Shown: positions 1 through 8,699 of the stretch, in pieces
Numbering within the stretch: position 1 is the stretch's first letter
How the letters are laid out: each line of letters starts with the position of its first letter
Source of the DNA: Alphaproteobacteria bacterium
GTDB lineage: Bacteria > Pseudomonadota > Alphaproteobacteria > DSM-16000 > Inquilinaceae
Direction of reading: 5' to 3'
Assembly (NCBI GenBank): GCA_028277405.1
Contig: JANQGH010000005.1
Coordinates: 1-64,000, forward strand
Length of the DNA stretch: 64,000 nucleotides
Translations under genes and position numbers: made by a program
The notes under the pieces: generated by a model
Told to the model about the DNA's origin: nothing
Seen by the model: only the letters and a program-made list of their open reading frames with translations
Databases searched by the model: none

Positions 1-1514
<1,514 letters not shown>

Positions 1515-1567
1515 GGTCCGCGTCCCACCGACCAGCAATGGTCCGAGAGCTTGGCTCTCACGCCGAA

Positions 1568-1601
1568 GGCCCCGGGGATCGACCGATCTCCGGGGTCTTT
1601 T
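1568..1601 (+). terminator. Rho-independent terminator after groEL
   Basis: A 13-bp stem (1568-1580 with 1585-1597, including two G-U wobble pairs), a 4-base loop GACC and a run of four T residues. It lies 54 bases after the groEL stop and fits an intrinsic terminator for the groESL transcript. Confidence 0.85.
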
Positions 1602-1676
1602 GCGTTCCAACAACGCAACGCTGCCAACATGATCGCTGGATTGTGACCCCCATTCGCCCCACGTTAGGGTCCTGAC

Positions 1677-2015
1677 ATGACCTCGACGGTACCCTCTCCA
1701 CAATCGCGCGGTTGGCCTGGCGGTCGGCTGGCGCGGGCGACAGGTCGGCTGACCCAGGCGATCTGGCGTTGGCTGTTGCGCTGGGGCCTGGTCGTGCTGG
1801 GCGGCGTGATCGTCTTGATCGGGCTTGCGCTAGGCCCGTTGCCGGGGCCGGGCGGCATCCCGATCGTCGCGGTCGGCCTGATCCTGATCCTGCGCGGCTC
1901 GCTGACCGCCAAGAAGGGTTTTGTCCGCCTTCACCGGCGCTATCCGCGCTTCGTCGGTCCGGTCCGCCGGTTTTTACGCTGGCGCTGGCGCCGCGATCCC
2001 CAGACACGATCCTAG
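1677..2015 (+). CDS. Small membrane protein of the PGPGW type
   Basis: A 112-residue protein with a basic N-terminus, a long hydrophobic segment (about residues 38-72) interrupted by LPGPGGIP, and a very basic C-terminal tail (RRFLRWRWRRD). The LPGPGG(x)P hairpin between two hydrophobic halves resembles the PGPGW putative transmembrane family, although this copy has Ile rather than Trp after the glycines. Function is unknown. It stands alone between the groEL terminator and the arsenic operon. The ATG start is the first in frame after the terminator; the upstream bases show no strong ribosome-binding site. Confidence 0.7.
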   Translation: MTSTVPSPQSRGWPGGRLARATGRLTQAIWRWLLRWGLVVLGGVIVLIGLALGPLPGPGGIPIVAVGLILILRGSLTAKKGFVRLHRRYPRFVGPVRRFLRWRWRRDPQTRS

Positions 2016-2053
2016 GCTCCGTTGACCTAGAGCTCTTACGTCACCTTTCGCTG

Positions 2054-2091
2054 TTGATGTGACTTCGATAATTCGATATTTTCCGAAATAT
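2054..2091 (+). promoter_or_regulatory. arsR promoter with overlapping inverted repeat
   Basis: A -35-like TTGATG (2054-2059) and a -10-like TATTTT (2077-2082) are separated by 17 bases. An inverted repeat ATATTT-TCCG-AAATAT (2076-2091) covers the -10 and the first two bases of the arsR start codon, as expected for an ArsR autoregulatory operator. The predicted transcription start (about 2089-2090) coincides with the ATG. Inferred from sequence only. Confidence 0.5.
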
Positions 2092-2419
2092 GGAAGAACA
2101 GACCGCGATCGATGCCTTGTCGGCGTTGGCCCACCCGACCCGGCTGCGCACATTCCGTATGCTGGTGAAAGAAGGCCCCAATGGTCTGACGGCCGGCGAT
2201 ATCGCCAATCAGGTCATGGTCCCGCCCTCGACCCTGTCGACCCATCTGGCCCTGCTGCAGCGAGCCGGGCTGATAAGCGCCAGGCGGCTGGACCGACGGA
2301 TCTTTTACGCGGCCGACATCGAGGGCACACGACGGTTGCTGAGCTTTCTGACCGAGGATTGCTGTCAGGGACGGCCCGAAATCTGCGGCGCGCTGGTCGC
2401 GGCACTGGACACCTGCTGA
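2090..2419 (+). CDS. arsR: ArsR-family arsenite-responsive repressor
   Basis: A 109-residue winged-helix regulator that would repress the ars operon and release DNA on binding As(III). The recognition helix region reads MVPPSTLSTHLALLQRAGL (about 43-61). Near the C-terminus are Cys91, Cys92 and Cys99 within EDCCQGRPEIC, plus Cys109. This resembles the C-terminal cysteine triad of Acidithiobacillus-type ArsR rather than the ELCVC motif in the DNA-binding helix of plasmid R773 ArsR. It is followed 11 bases later by arsC and then aqpS, so regulator, reductase and exit pore form one operon. No ribosome-binding site precedes the ATG, consistent with a leaderless mRNA. Confidence 0.93.
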   Translation: MEEQTAIDALSALAHPTRLRTFRMLVKEGPNGLTAGDIANQVMVPPSTLSTHLALLQRAGLISARRLDRRIFYAADIEGTRRLLSFLTEDCCQGRPEICGALVAALDTC

Positions 2420-2430
2420 ACGAGGACGCC

Positions 2431-2958
2431 ATGAACGATCAGAGCAAGCCCTACAACATCCTGTTCTTGTGCACCCACAACTCCGCGCGCAGCGTGATGG
2501 CGGAATGCGTGATCAACCGGCTCGGCGCCGGCAGGTTCGTCGGCTATTCGGCCGGCAGCCAGCCGTCGGGGGCCATCAATCCGGCGGTCAAGACGCTGTT
2601 GGAACGCCTGAACTACGACACCGCTGGCTTGCGGTCCAAGGACTGGAGCGATTTTGCGACCCAAGACGCGCCGCCTATGGACTTCGTCATCACCGTCTGC
2701 GACCAGGCCGCGGGCGAGGTCTGCCCTGTCTGGCCGGGCCAGCCGATGACCGCCCATTGGGGCTTTCCCGACCCGTCCTCCTTCGAGGGCACGGACAGCG
2801 AGAAGGCGGCCTTCGTCGCCGACGTCTATCGCATGATCGAGCGCCGCATCGGCATCTTCGTGAACCTGCCGATCGACGGGCTGGAGCGCCTGAAGCTGCA
2901 ACAGCAGCTCGATGCCATCGGCAGGACCAGCCTGACGCCGGAACCGGCGGGTGGCTGA
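2431..2958 (+). CDS. arsC: Arsenate reductase, thioredoxin-coupled low-Mr phosphatase type
   Basis: Reduces cytosolic As(V) to As(III). The 175-residue protein has the phosphatase-like loop C14-THNSA-R20-S, the resolving cysteines Cys90 and Cys98 in the pattern C-DQAAGEV-C-P, and the HWGFPDP loop with the catalytic Asp. This is the pI258/Bacillus-type layout that uses three cysteines and thioredoxin, not the glutaredoxin type. The ATG at 2431 is chosen because the conserved fold begins at YNILFLC directly after it; the frame stays open upstream but overlaps arsR. It overlaps aqpS by 8 bases, indicating translational coupling. A thioredoxin reductase gene lies at about 40 kb in the same window. 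Confidence 0.92.
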   Translation: MNDQSKPYNILFLCTHNSARSVMAECVINRLGAGRFVGYSAGSQPSGAINPAVKTLLERLNYDTAGLRSKDWSDFATQDAPPMDFVITVCDQAAGEVCPVWPGQPMTAHWGFPDPSSFEGTDSEKAAFVADVYRMIERRIGIFVNLPIDGLERLKLQQQLDAIGRTSLTPEPAGG

Positions 2959-3661
2959 CCAGGGCAACACGCCGGCCCGGCGCCTCGCTGCCGAGGCGCT
3001 GGGCACGGCCTTCCTGCTGGCGACGGTCGTCGGCTCCGGCATCATGGGCGAGGTGCTGGCCGGTGGCATCACCGGCCTGGCGCTGTTGGCCAACGCGGTT
3101 GCGACCGGCGCGATCCTGATCGTCCTGATCCTGATCTTCGGCCCGATCTCCGGCGCCCATTTCAACCCGGCGGTGACCCTGGCCTTCTGGCTGCGGCGCG
3201 AGATCGAGGGCCGAATGGCGTTCGCCTATGTCGTTATGCAGCTCGCCGGTGGCGCGGTTGGGGTCATCGTCGCCAATGCCATGTTCAATCTGCCGTGGGT
3301 TCACTGGTCGGTGACCGAACGGGGCGGCGGCGGGCAGTGGCTGGCCGAGGGTGTGGCCACGTTCGGGCTGGTCGTCACCATCCTGGGCTGCCTGCGGGCG
3401 CGGCCGGAGGCGGTCCCGTATGCCGTCGGGCTGTTCATCACCGCCGGCTATTGGTTCACCTCGTCGACCTCTTTCGCCAACCCGGCGGTCACCATCGCCA
3501 GGACCCTGAGCGACAGTTTTGCCGGCATCGCCGCCGCCGATATGCCGCTGTTCATTCTCTGCCAGCTTGTCGGCGCCCTCATGGCCGTTGTGGTCATGGG
3601 TTGGTTCGCCGGCCGGCCCCTTATTGCCCCGGCAGGATCAGCAACACGCCAGCGATTGTAA
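2951..3661 (+). CDS. aqpS: Aquaglyceroporin of the ars operon (AqpS-like, As(III) efflux)
   Basis: A 236-residue MIP-family channel with six hydrophobic segments and both half-helix motifs, NPA at about 72-74 (HFNPAVT) and about 177-179 (FANPAVT). Position in an arsR-arsC operon matches Sinorhizobium meliloti AqpS, where the channel lets arsenite produced by ArsC leave the cell down its gradient. No arsB, acr3 or arsA gene is nearby, so this channel is probably the As(III) exit. The start is a GTG inside the end of arsC. The 3' end overlaps the convergent AEC permease gene by 41 bases. The family is certain; the arsenite role is inferred from context. Confidence 0.9.
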   Translation: MADQGNTPARRLAAEALGTAFLLATVVGSGIMGEVLAGGITGLALLANAVATGAILIVLILIFGPISGAHFNPAVTLAFWLRREIEGRMAFAYVVMQLAGGAVGVIVANAMFNLPWVHWSVTERGGGGQWLAEGVATFGLVVTILGCLRARPEAVPYAVGLFITAGYWFTSSTSFANPAVTIARTLSDSFAGIAAADMPLFILCQLVGALMAVVVMGWFAGRPLIAPAGSATRQRL

Positions 3662-4559
3662 CGACCGACGCCACCGAACCGATCAGCACCGTGGTCGCCG
3701 ACGACCCGATGCAGACGCCGTAGCGCTGGGCGAACAGATAGACATTGATGCCGGTCGGCATCGCCGCCAGCAAGACCGCGACCCCGGTCCACAGCGGGTC
3801 GAGCGCAAAGACGAACTCCGCCAGCAGCCAGACCAGCAGCGGATGGACGGCCAGCTTCAGCACCACCGTCACCATCGCCTGGCTGACATGGCCGGCAACG
3901 GTGAAGGTCGCCAGCGATGCGCCCATGGCGAACAGGGCGCAGGGCAGCGCAGCACGGGCCAGCAGCGCAACCACGTCGTCGACCGCGTACGGGATCGACC
4001 AGTCCATCAGGTTGAACAACAGCCCGGCCAAGAGGCCCCAGATGATCGGATTGCGCACCAGCCCCAGCAAGGTGGCGCGGACGATCGCCAGCGTGCCGAC
4101 CCCTTGGCCGCGGCTGCCCTCGATCACCAGCGTGACGGTCGGAAACATCAGCAGGCCGTGCAGGCCGATGATCAGGAACAGGGGCAAGGCCGCATCCTCG
4201 CCGAAGGTGGTCAGCACCAGCGGGATGCCGAGAAGCACGGTGTTGGAAAAGGCGGCGCTGAGCCCGAAGATGCCGCCTTCGTCAAGGCGTCGCCCGAAAG
4301 CCCGACCGGCGATCAGCATGTTCAGCCCGAACACCGCGAATGCGCCGGCATAGTAGGAGATCAGGAAACCCCACTCGATGTCGCTGGGCAGGGGCGTCGT
4401 GGCCAGGCTCTGAAACAGCAGGACCGGGATCGCGAAATTGAAGACGAAGAGCGAAAGCCCCCGGTTCGAGGCCCGGTCGAACAGGCCCAGCTTGGCCGCC
4501 GCGAAACCGATCGCGATCACGCCGAACACCGGCAAGATGATGTCGATGACTGTTTCCAT
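3621..4559 (-). CDS. AEC-family transporter (auxin efflux carrier / malonate permease type)
   Basis: A 312-residue integral membrane protein with about ten hydrophobic segments. The N-terminal pattern (VIDIILPVFGVIAIGFAA, then a short loop and FVFNFAIPVLLF) and the C-terminal half (GINVYLFAQRYG, then TTVLIGSVASVVTI) are typical of the AEC family (PF03547), which includes MdcF-type malonate and related organic-acid carriers. The substrate cannot be read from the sequence. It is a single gene, convergent with and overlapping aqpS, and divergent from the marR gene at 4707. There is no sign that it belongs to the arsenic system. Confidence 0.88.
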   Translation of the reverse strand: METVIDIILPVFGVIAIGFAAAKLGLFDRASNRGLSLFVFNFAIPVLLFQSLATTPLPSDIEWGFLISYYAGAFAVFGLNMLIAGRAFGRRLDEGGIFGLSAAFSNTVLLGIPLVLTTFGEDAALPLFLIIGLHGLLMFPTVTLVIEGSRGQGVGTLAIVRATLLGLVRNPIIWGLLAGLLFNLMDWSIPYAVDDVVALLARAALPCALFAMGASLATFTVAGHVSQAMVTVVLKLAVHPLLVWLLAEFVFALDPLWTGVAVLLAAMPTGINVYLFAQRYGVCIGSSATTVLIGSVASVVTIAGVLLILPGQ

Positions 4560-4706
4560 GGGGCCCGCGGCGCAGAAGGCTCAGCCCGACCGGCTGCTGC
4601 TCAGGTATAGGCCGCGAGCGGCCGCCAACGCAAACGGACCTCTAAGCGTGCTCTTGGCGATGCACTAGGCTAAGCTGCCGCAACAGCGCGGGGGAGAGCC
4701 GACCGA

Positions 4707-5213
4707 ATGAGCGTAAAGAGTAAGAAAAGACCGTCCGTCGATATCGACACGCTGACGCTGACACTGAGGCCGGAAAACAATCCCGGCTTTCTGCTGTGGC
4801 AGGTCACGAATCTCTGGCAGCGTTGCCAGCGGTCGAAGCTCGATGAGATCGGCATCACCCATGTTCAGTTCATCCTGCTGGCCGGACTGGCATGGCTGGA
4901 CCAGCGCGAAGGCCCGGTGAACCAATCCCGGCTGGCCCAGTTCTGCAAGACCGACCCGATGATGACCAGCCAGGTGGTCCGCACGCTTGAAGGGCAGGGC
5001 CTGTTGGAACGCACGCGTCACCCGACCGACGGCCGGGCGCGCCATCTCCAACTCACGACCAGCGGCGCCAAACTGCTGAACGAGGCCATGCCCATGGTCC
5101 TCGAAACCGATGCCGACTTCTTTCGCGCGCTGGCGGAGGATCAGGCCGTTCTGATCGATGCCTTGCGCCGCCTCTGGCACGCCGCCCAGGCCGGACCCGC
5201 CGCCAAGCGGTGA
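4707..5213 (+). CDS. MarR-family transcriptional regulator
   Basis: A 168-residue winged-helix regulator. The N-terminal helix is followed by the DNA-binding unit (NQSRLAQFCKTDPMMTSQVV, about 72-91) and the wing with the hallmark TRHPTDGRARHLQLT (about 101-115). It starts at ATG 4707 after a purine-rich ribosome-binding site (GGGGGAGAG). Its stop overlaps the GTG start of the next gene (GTGA), so the two are probably cotranscribed. Ligand and targets are unknown. The divergent AEC permease and the downstream YdcF-like gene are the nearest candidates. Confidence 0.88.
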   Translation: MSVKSKKRPSVDIDTLTLTLRPENNPGFLLWQVTNLWQRCQRSKLDEIGITHVQFILLAGLAWLDQREGPVNQSRLAQFCKTDPMMTSQVVRTLEGQGLLERTRHPTDGRARHLQLTTSGAKLLNEAMPMVLETDADFFRALAEDQAVLIDALRRLWHAAQAGPAAKR

Positions 5214-5773
5214 CGTGGCCGCTGGCCATCCTTCTCGGTCTTGTCGCGGTCGTCGCATTATCGGTCGCTGCCCTGCTTTGGATCGGCTTGCGCGATGATG
5301 TCCGGCCGGTCGATGTCGCGGTCGTGCTGGGCAACCACGTCCATAGTGACGGCGCGCCGACGCCAAGGCTGGTGGGCCGCCTCGACCGCGCCGCGGCGCT
5401 TTATCGCGCAGGGCTGTTCCCGACGGTCATCGTCAGCGGCGGCATCAGCAGTTCCGGCGCGGACGAGGTCACGACCATGGCCGCCTATTTGGAGGCTGCA
5501 GGGGTCCCCGCCGACGCCATCGTTCGCGATCCTGAGGGCGTGAACACGGCCGCCACCGCGTCCAATACGGCTGCCTGGATGTACGCGCATGGCGCACAAT
5601 CGGTGTTGGCGGTCTCGCAATACTTCCACATCGCGCGCATCCGCCTGGCGTTTCGGCAAAATGGCATCCGCGCTATCGCCCACGCTGGTGACGACTATTG
5701 GGGCTGGCGCGACTTCTTCTTGGTGCCGCGCGAATTGGCCGCGATTACCCGCTACGCTTTGCTGGGGGGCTAA
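5210..5773 (+). CDS. YdcF/SanA-family (DUF218) membrane-anchored protein
   Basis: A 187-residue protein with an N-terminal transmembrane anchor (about residues 4-26), then the DUF218 fold: DVAVVLGNHVHSDGAPTPRL, VIVSGGISSSGADEV and the conserved TAATASNTA segment. The family includes SanA, ElyC and YdcF, linked to envelope integrity and with an unclear biochemical role. It starts with GTG overlapping the marR stop by four bases, suggesting one transcript. Its 3' end overlaps the convergent hisS by four bases. The specific function is not assignable. Confidence 0.82.
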   Translation: MTWPLAILLGLVAVVALSVAALLWIGLRDDVRPVDVAVVLGNHVHSDGAPTPRLVGRLDRAAALYRAGLFPTVIVSGGISSSGADEVTTMAAYLEAAGVPADAIVRDPEGVNTAATASNTAAWMYAHGAQSVLAVSQYFHIARIRLAFRQNGIRAIAHAGDDYWGWRDFFLVPRELAAITRYALLGG

Positions 5774-7113
5774 TCCAGCAGGGCGCGCACCGTTTCGACG
5801 ATCGCGTCCTGATCGCACAGGCTTTGTTCGCCCGATGCCAGCGCCTTGACCTGGACCTTGCCGGCCGCCGCCTCGTCCTCGCCCAGCACGAGCGCGAGGG
5901 CAAAGCCGCGCTGGTCGGCGTATTTGAGCTGCTGTCCCAGCTTTTTCTTTTCCGTGAACACTTCCGTGGCGATGCCGGCGGCCCGCAGCCGGCTGGCCAG
6001 CGACAGGCACTGGCCCAACAGGCTGCGGTCCATGACCGTCATCAGCACTTGCGCTGGTGTGGAGCGTTCGGCCGTCAGGATGCCGGCCTCGAGCAGGCGG
6101 GCGAGCAATCGGGTCAGGCCGATGGAGATGCCGACGCCCGGCAGCGATTGTTTGGTGAAGGTGTGCGCCAGATTGTCGTAGCGGCCGCCCGAACAGATGC
6201 TGCCGATCGACGGATGGTCGACCAGCCGGGTCTCGTAGACCGTGCCGGTGTAGTAGTCGAGGCCGCGGGCGATGGACAGGTCGACGGTCCAGTTTTCCTC
6301 CGGTACGTCCAGCGCCATCAGGCCGGCGCGCACGGCCTGAAGTTCCGCCACGCCCTCGCTGACCAGCGGCAGATCGACCTCTTCGGCCAAGCCGTCGAGA
6401 TCGGTGGTGCCGTCGATGCGGCCCAGCAGCCGGTCGGCCGCTGTTGGCGTGAGGCCGGCCTCGTCGGCGAGATTGGCCGCCACCTTCTCGCGCCCGATTT
6501 TCTCCAGGGCGTCAAGGATACGCAAGGTGGAGACCACCCGGTCGCCCTCGATACCTTCGGCCTGCAGCAGCCCTTGCAGGACCTTGCGGTTGTTGATGCG
6601 GATCAGGAACCGGCCGATGCCGATCTCGGTAAAGATCGCGTTGATGACGGAGGGGATTTCGGCGTCGGCCAGAATGCTCAAATGGTCGGTGCCGACGATG
6701 TCGATGTCGCACTGATAGAACTCGCGGTACCGGCCCGCCTGGGGCCGCTCGCCGCGCCAGACCTTCTGGATCTGATAGCGCCGGAAGGGGAATACCAGCC
6801 GGCCGAAATGCTGGGCCACATAGCGGGCCAGCGGCACCGTCAGGTCGAAATGCAGGGCCATGTCCGTTTCGGCGGGCCCGGCACCCTGTTCAGCCGCCAG
6901 GCGCGACAGGGCGTAGATCTCCTTCGCCTCGACACCCTTGGCCAGCAGGATGTCCTTGCGTTCGACGGCCGGGGTTTCGATCGGCGCAAAGCCGAACAGC
7001 TCGAAATTCCGCCGAATGATGTCCAAGAGCCGCGTCTCGACCAGCTTTTCGGCCGGCAGCCATTCCGGAAAGCCGCTCAAGGGCTGAGGTTTGACGATCT
7101 TCTGGTCGGCCAT
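5770..7113 (-). CDS. hisS: Histidyl-tRNA synthetase, divergent subtype
   Basis: Charges tRNA-His in the cytosol. The 447-residue class II synthetase has motif 2 (WRGERPQAGRYREFYQCD), the histidine-specific loops LDYYTGTVYE and SGGRYDNL, motif 3 (GVGISIGLTRLL) and a C-terminal anticodon-binding domain. The N-terminus reads LSGFPEWLPAE in place of the usual RGTxDxLP motif of bacterial HisRS. From memory this form resembles some actinobacterial enzymes more than the canonical proteobacterial or the rhizobial LPRGFVD-type enzymes. It is a single gene; the ATG at 7113 begins MADQKIVKPQ. Function is certain; the subtype assignment is moderately confident. Confidence 0.95.
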   Translation of the reverse strand: MADQKIVKPQPLSGFPEWLPAEKLVETRLLDIIRRNFELFGFAPIETPAVERKDILLAKGVEAKEIYALSRLAAEQGAGPAETDMALHFDLTVPLARYVAQHFGRLVFPFRRYQIQKVWRGERPQAGRYREFYQCDIDIVGTDHLSILADAEIPSVINAIFTEIGIGRFLIRINNRKVLQGLLQAEGIEGDRVVSTLRILDALEKIGREKVAANLADEAGLTPTAADRLLGRIDGTTDLDGLAEEVDLPLVSEGVAELQAVRAGLMALDVPEENWTVDLSIARGLDYYTGTVYETRLVDHPSIGSICSGGRYDNLAHTFTKQSLPGVGISIGLTRLLARLLEAGILTAERSTPAQVLMTVMDRSLLGQCLSLASRLRAAGIATEVFTEKKKLGQQLKYADQRGFALALVLGEDEAAAGKVQVKALASGEQSLCDQDAIVETVRALLD

Positions 7114-7215
7114 CGCATGTTAGGTTTTGTCGCCGGGCAAAAGGCGACTAGGCTTTACGCCGCGGACGGGCGTGGTGCAAGCGCCAGCCGCACGAGGCAG
7201 GGCAGGGATGACGGT

Positions 7216-8112
7216 ATGGCGGTTTCCTTCAGGCGCGAGTTCGTCAATGTCGGCGAGGGCGACATCCATTGCGTCGTCACCGGCGACGGGCCGCCCCTGC
7301 TGCTGCTGCACGGTTTTCCCCAGACCCATGCCATGTGGCATCCGATCGCGCCGGTCCTGGCGGAGCGCTTCACGGTCGTGGCGGCGGATCTGCGGGGCTA
7401 TGGCGACAGCATGAAGCCCAAGGGCGACCCGGAACACGTGAACTACTCCAAACGCGTCATGGCCCAGGACATGGCGGCGCTGATGACGGCGCTGGAATTC
7501 GACAGCTTCGCGGTCGTCGGCCACGACCGGGGCGCTCGCGTGGCGCGGCGCCTCGCGCTCGACCATGCCGACCGCGTCTCGCGCCTGGCCCTGCTGGACA
7601 TCGTGCCGACCCGCACCGTGTTCGAAACCGTGAACCAGCTCGTCGCCACGCGCTACTACCATTGGTTCTTCCTGGCTCAGCCGCATGACCTGCCCGAACG
7701 GTTGATCGGCGCGGACCCGGACTATTTCCTCGACTACACGCTGGGCAGTTGGGCGGCAGAAGACAGCCTCTTTGACGAACGCGCGGTCGCGGAATATCGG
7801 CGCTGCTTTGCCGACCCGGCGGCGATCCACGCCATGTGCGAGGACTATCGCGCCGGCGCCTCGATCGACCTGGAACACGACCGCGAGGACGAGGACGAGG
7901 ACGATCGAATCGCCTGTCCTCTGCTGGTTCTGTGGGGCGCGCGCGGTCTCGTGGCCAAGGCCTATGATGTCATGACGATCTGGCGGCAGGAGGCCGATGA
8001 CGTGAGGGGCGAGGCCATCGACGCCGGCCACTTCCTGGTTGAAGAGGCGCCTGAGGCGACGCTTGAGGCCTTGTGGCCGTTTCTGACGGAGGGTTCGGCG
8101 ACCGATGCCTGA
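7216..8112 (+). CDS. Haloacetate/fluoroacetate dehalogenase-like alpha/beta hydrolase
   Basis: A 298-residue alpha/beta hydrolase. It carries the oxyanion HGFPQTHAMW, nucleophile Asp104 in GHDRGAR with Arg105 and Arg108, acid Asp128 and base His272. The halide-pocket equivalents His149, Trp150 (YYHWFFLAQP) and Tyr211 (YRAGASID) are also present. This set matches fluoroacetate dehalogenases such as Burkholderia FAcD, where Asp attacks the C-halogen carbon and the two Arg hold the carboxylate. An unusual acidic run (DREDEDEDD, about 222-230) precedes the final part of the fold. The ATG at 7216 is preferred; the frame continues upstream only through the antisense of hisS. It overlaps the next gene by 8 bases. 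Activity is inferred from residues, not shown. Confidence 0.85.
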   Translation: MAVSFRREFVNVGEGDIHCVVTGDGPPLLLLHGFPQTHAMWHPIAPVLAERFTVVAADLRGYGDSMKPKGDPEHVNYSKRVMAQDMAALMTALEFDSFAVVGHDRGARVARRLALDHADRVSRLALLDIVPTRTVFETVNQLVATRYYHWFFLAQPHDLPERLIGADPDYFLDYTLGSWAAEDSLFDERAVAEYRRCFADPAAIHAMCEDYRAGASIDLEHDREDEDEDDRIACPLLVLWGARGLVAKAYDVMTIWRQEADDVRGEAIDAGHFLVEEAPEATLEALWPFLTEGSATDA

Positions 8113-8677
8113 GACACCGCCATCACCCGAAACGCCGCAAGAGGCTGCGCCGAAACCGCGCCCCGACGGTCTGCGCCAACTGAGTTTTCGCTATCTGAAA
8201 CATGAAGACCGGCTGCTGTTGTGCGTCGGCACGGTCAACAAGCGGGAGTTCCGCATCTGGATCACCCGCCGGGTGGCGACCCTGTTGTGGCCGATCTTGA
8301 TCAAAGGGCTGGAAAGCCAGGTGCCCGCCCAGGCCAGCGACGGGCCGGCGCGGACGGCGGTGATGGCGTTTCAGCAGGAACAGGCGGCCCAGCAGGCCGA
8401 TTTTTCCAAGAAGTACGATCCCGAGGGGTTGGAACAGGTGCTGGATGCGCCGATGCTGCCCCTCAATGTGCGCTGGACGTTGCGGAAGAACGGCAGCGCA
8501 ACCATCACGTTCGAAGGCGAGGGCGACATCGCCATGCCCCTGAACCTCAGCCCGGCCCTGCTGCACAATTTCGCGCGCGTCTTTGCCGGTGCGGTGAACA
8601 AGGTCGACTGGGGCGTGGAATTCCAGCTGCCTACGCCAAGCGCCGGTGAACAGTCCCCGCCCGGCCATGTCCACTGA
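8105..8677 (+). CDS. Unknown protein coupled to the dehalogenase-like gene
   Basis: A 190-residue soluble protein with no signal peptide and no family I recognise. The first 22 residues are Pro/Glu-rich and probably disordered. A conserved-looking core follows: LRQLSFRYLKHEDRLLLCV, then RIWITRRVATLLWPIL, a Gln/Ala-rich helix (about 80-95) and a beta-rich C-terminal half. The gene starts inside the end of the dehalogenase gene (8-base overlap) and is surely cotranslated with it. It could be an accessory factor, but nothing in the sequence shows a function. It reads cleanly in the same codon style as its neighbours, so it is a real gene. Confidence 0.75.
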   Translation: MPETPPSPETPQEAAPKPRPDGLRQLSFRYLKHEDRLLLCVGTVNKREFRIWITRRVATLLWPILIKGLESQVPAQASDGPARTAVMAFQQEQAAQQADFSKKYDPEGLEQVLDAPMLPLNVRWTLRKNGSATITFEGEGDIAMPLNLSPALLHNFARVFAGAVNKVDWGVEFQLPTPSAGEQSPPGHVH

Positions 8678-8699
8678 CCGGGCGGGATGAGGCGGTCTG

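Noticed and set aside
2059..2430. In-frame extension upstream of arsC
   Set aside because: It runs through arsR in another frame; the arsenate reductase fold begins right after ATG 2431.
5698..7215. In-frame extension upstream of the dehalogenase-like gene
   Set aside because: It is the antisense of hisS; the real protein begins at ATG 7216 where the alpha/beta-hydrolase fold starts.
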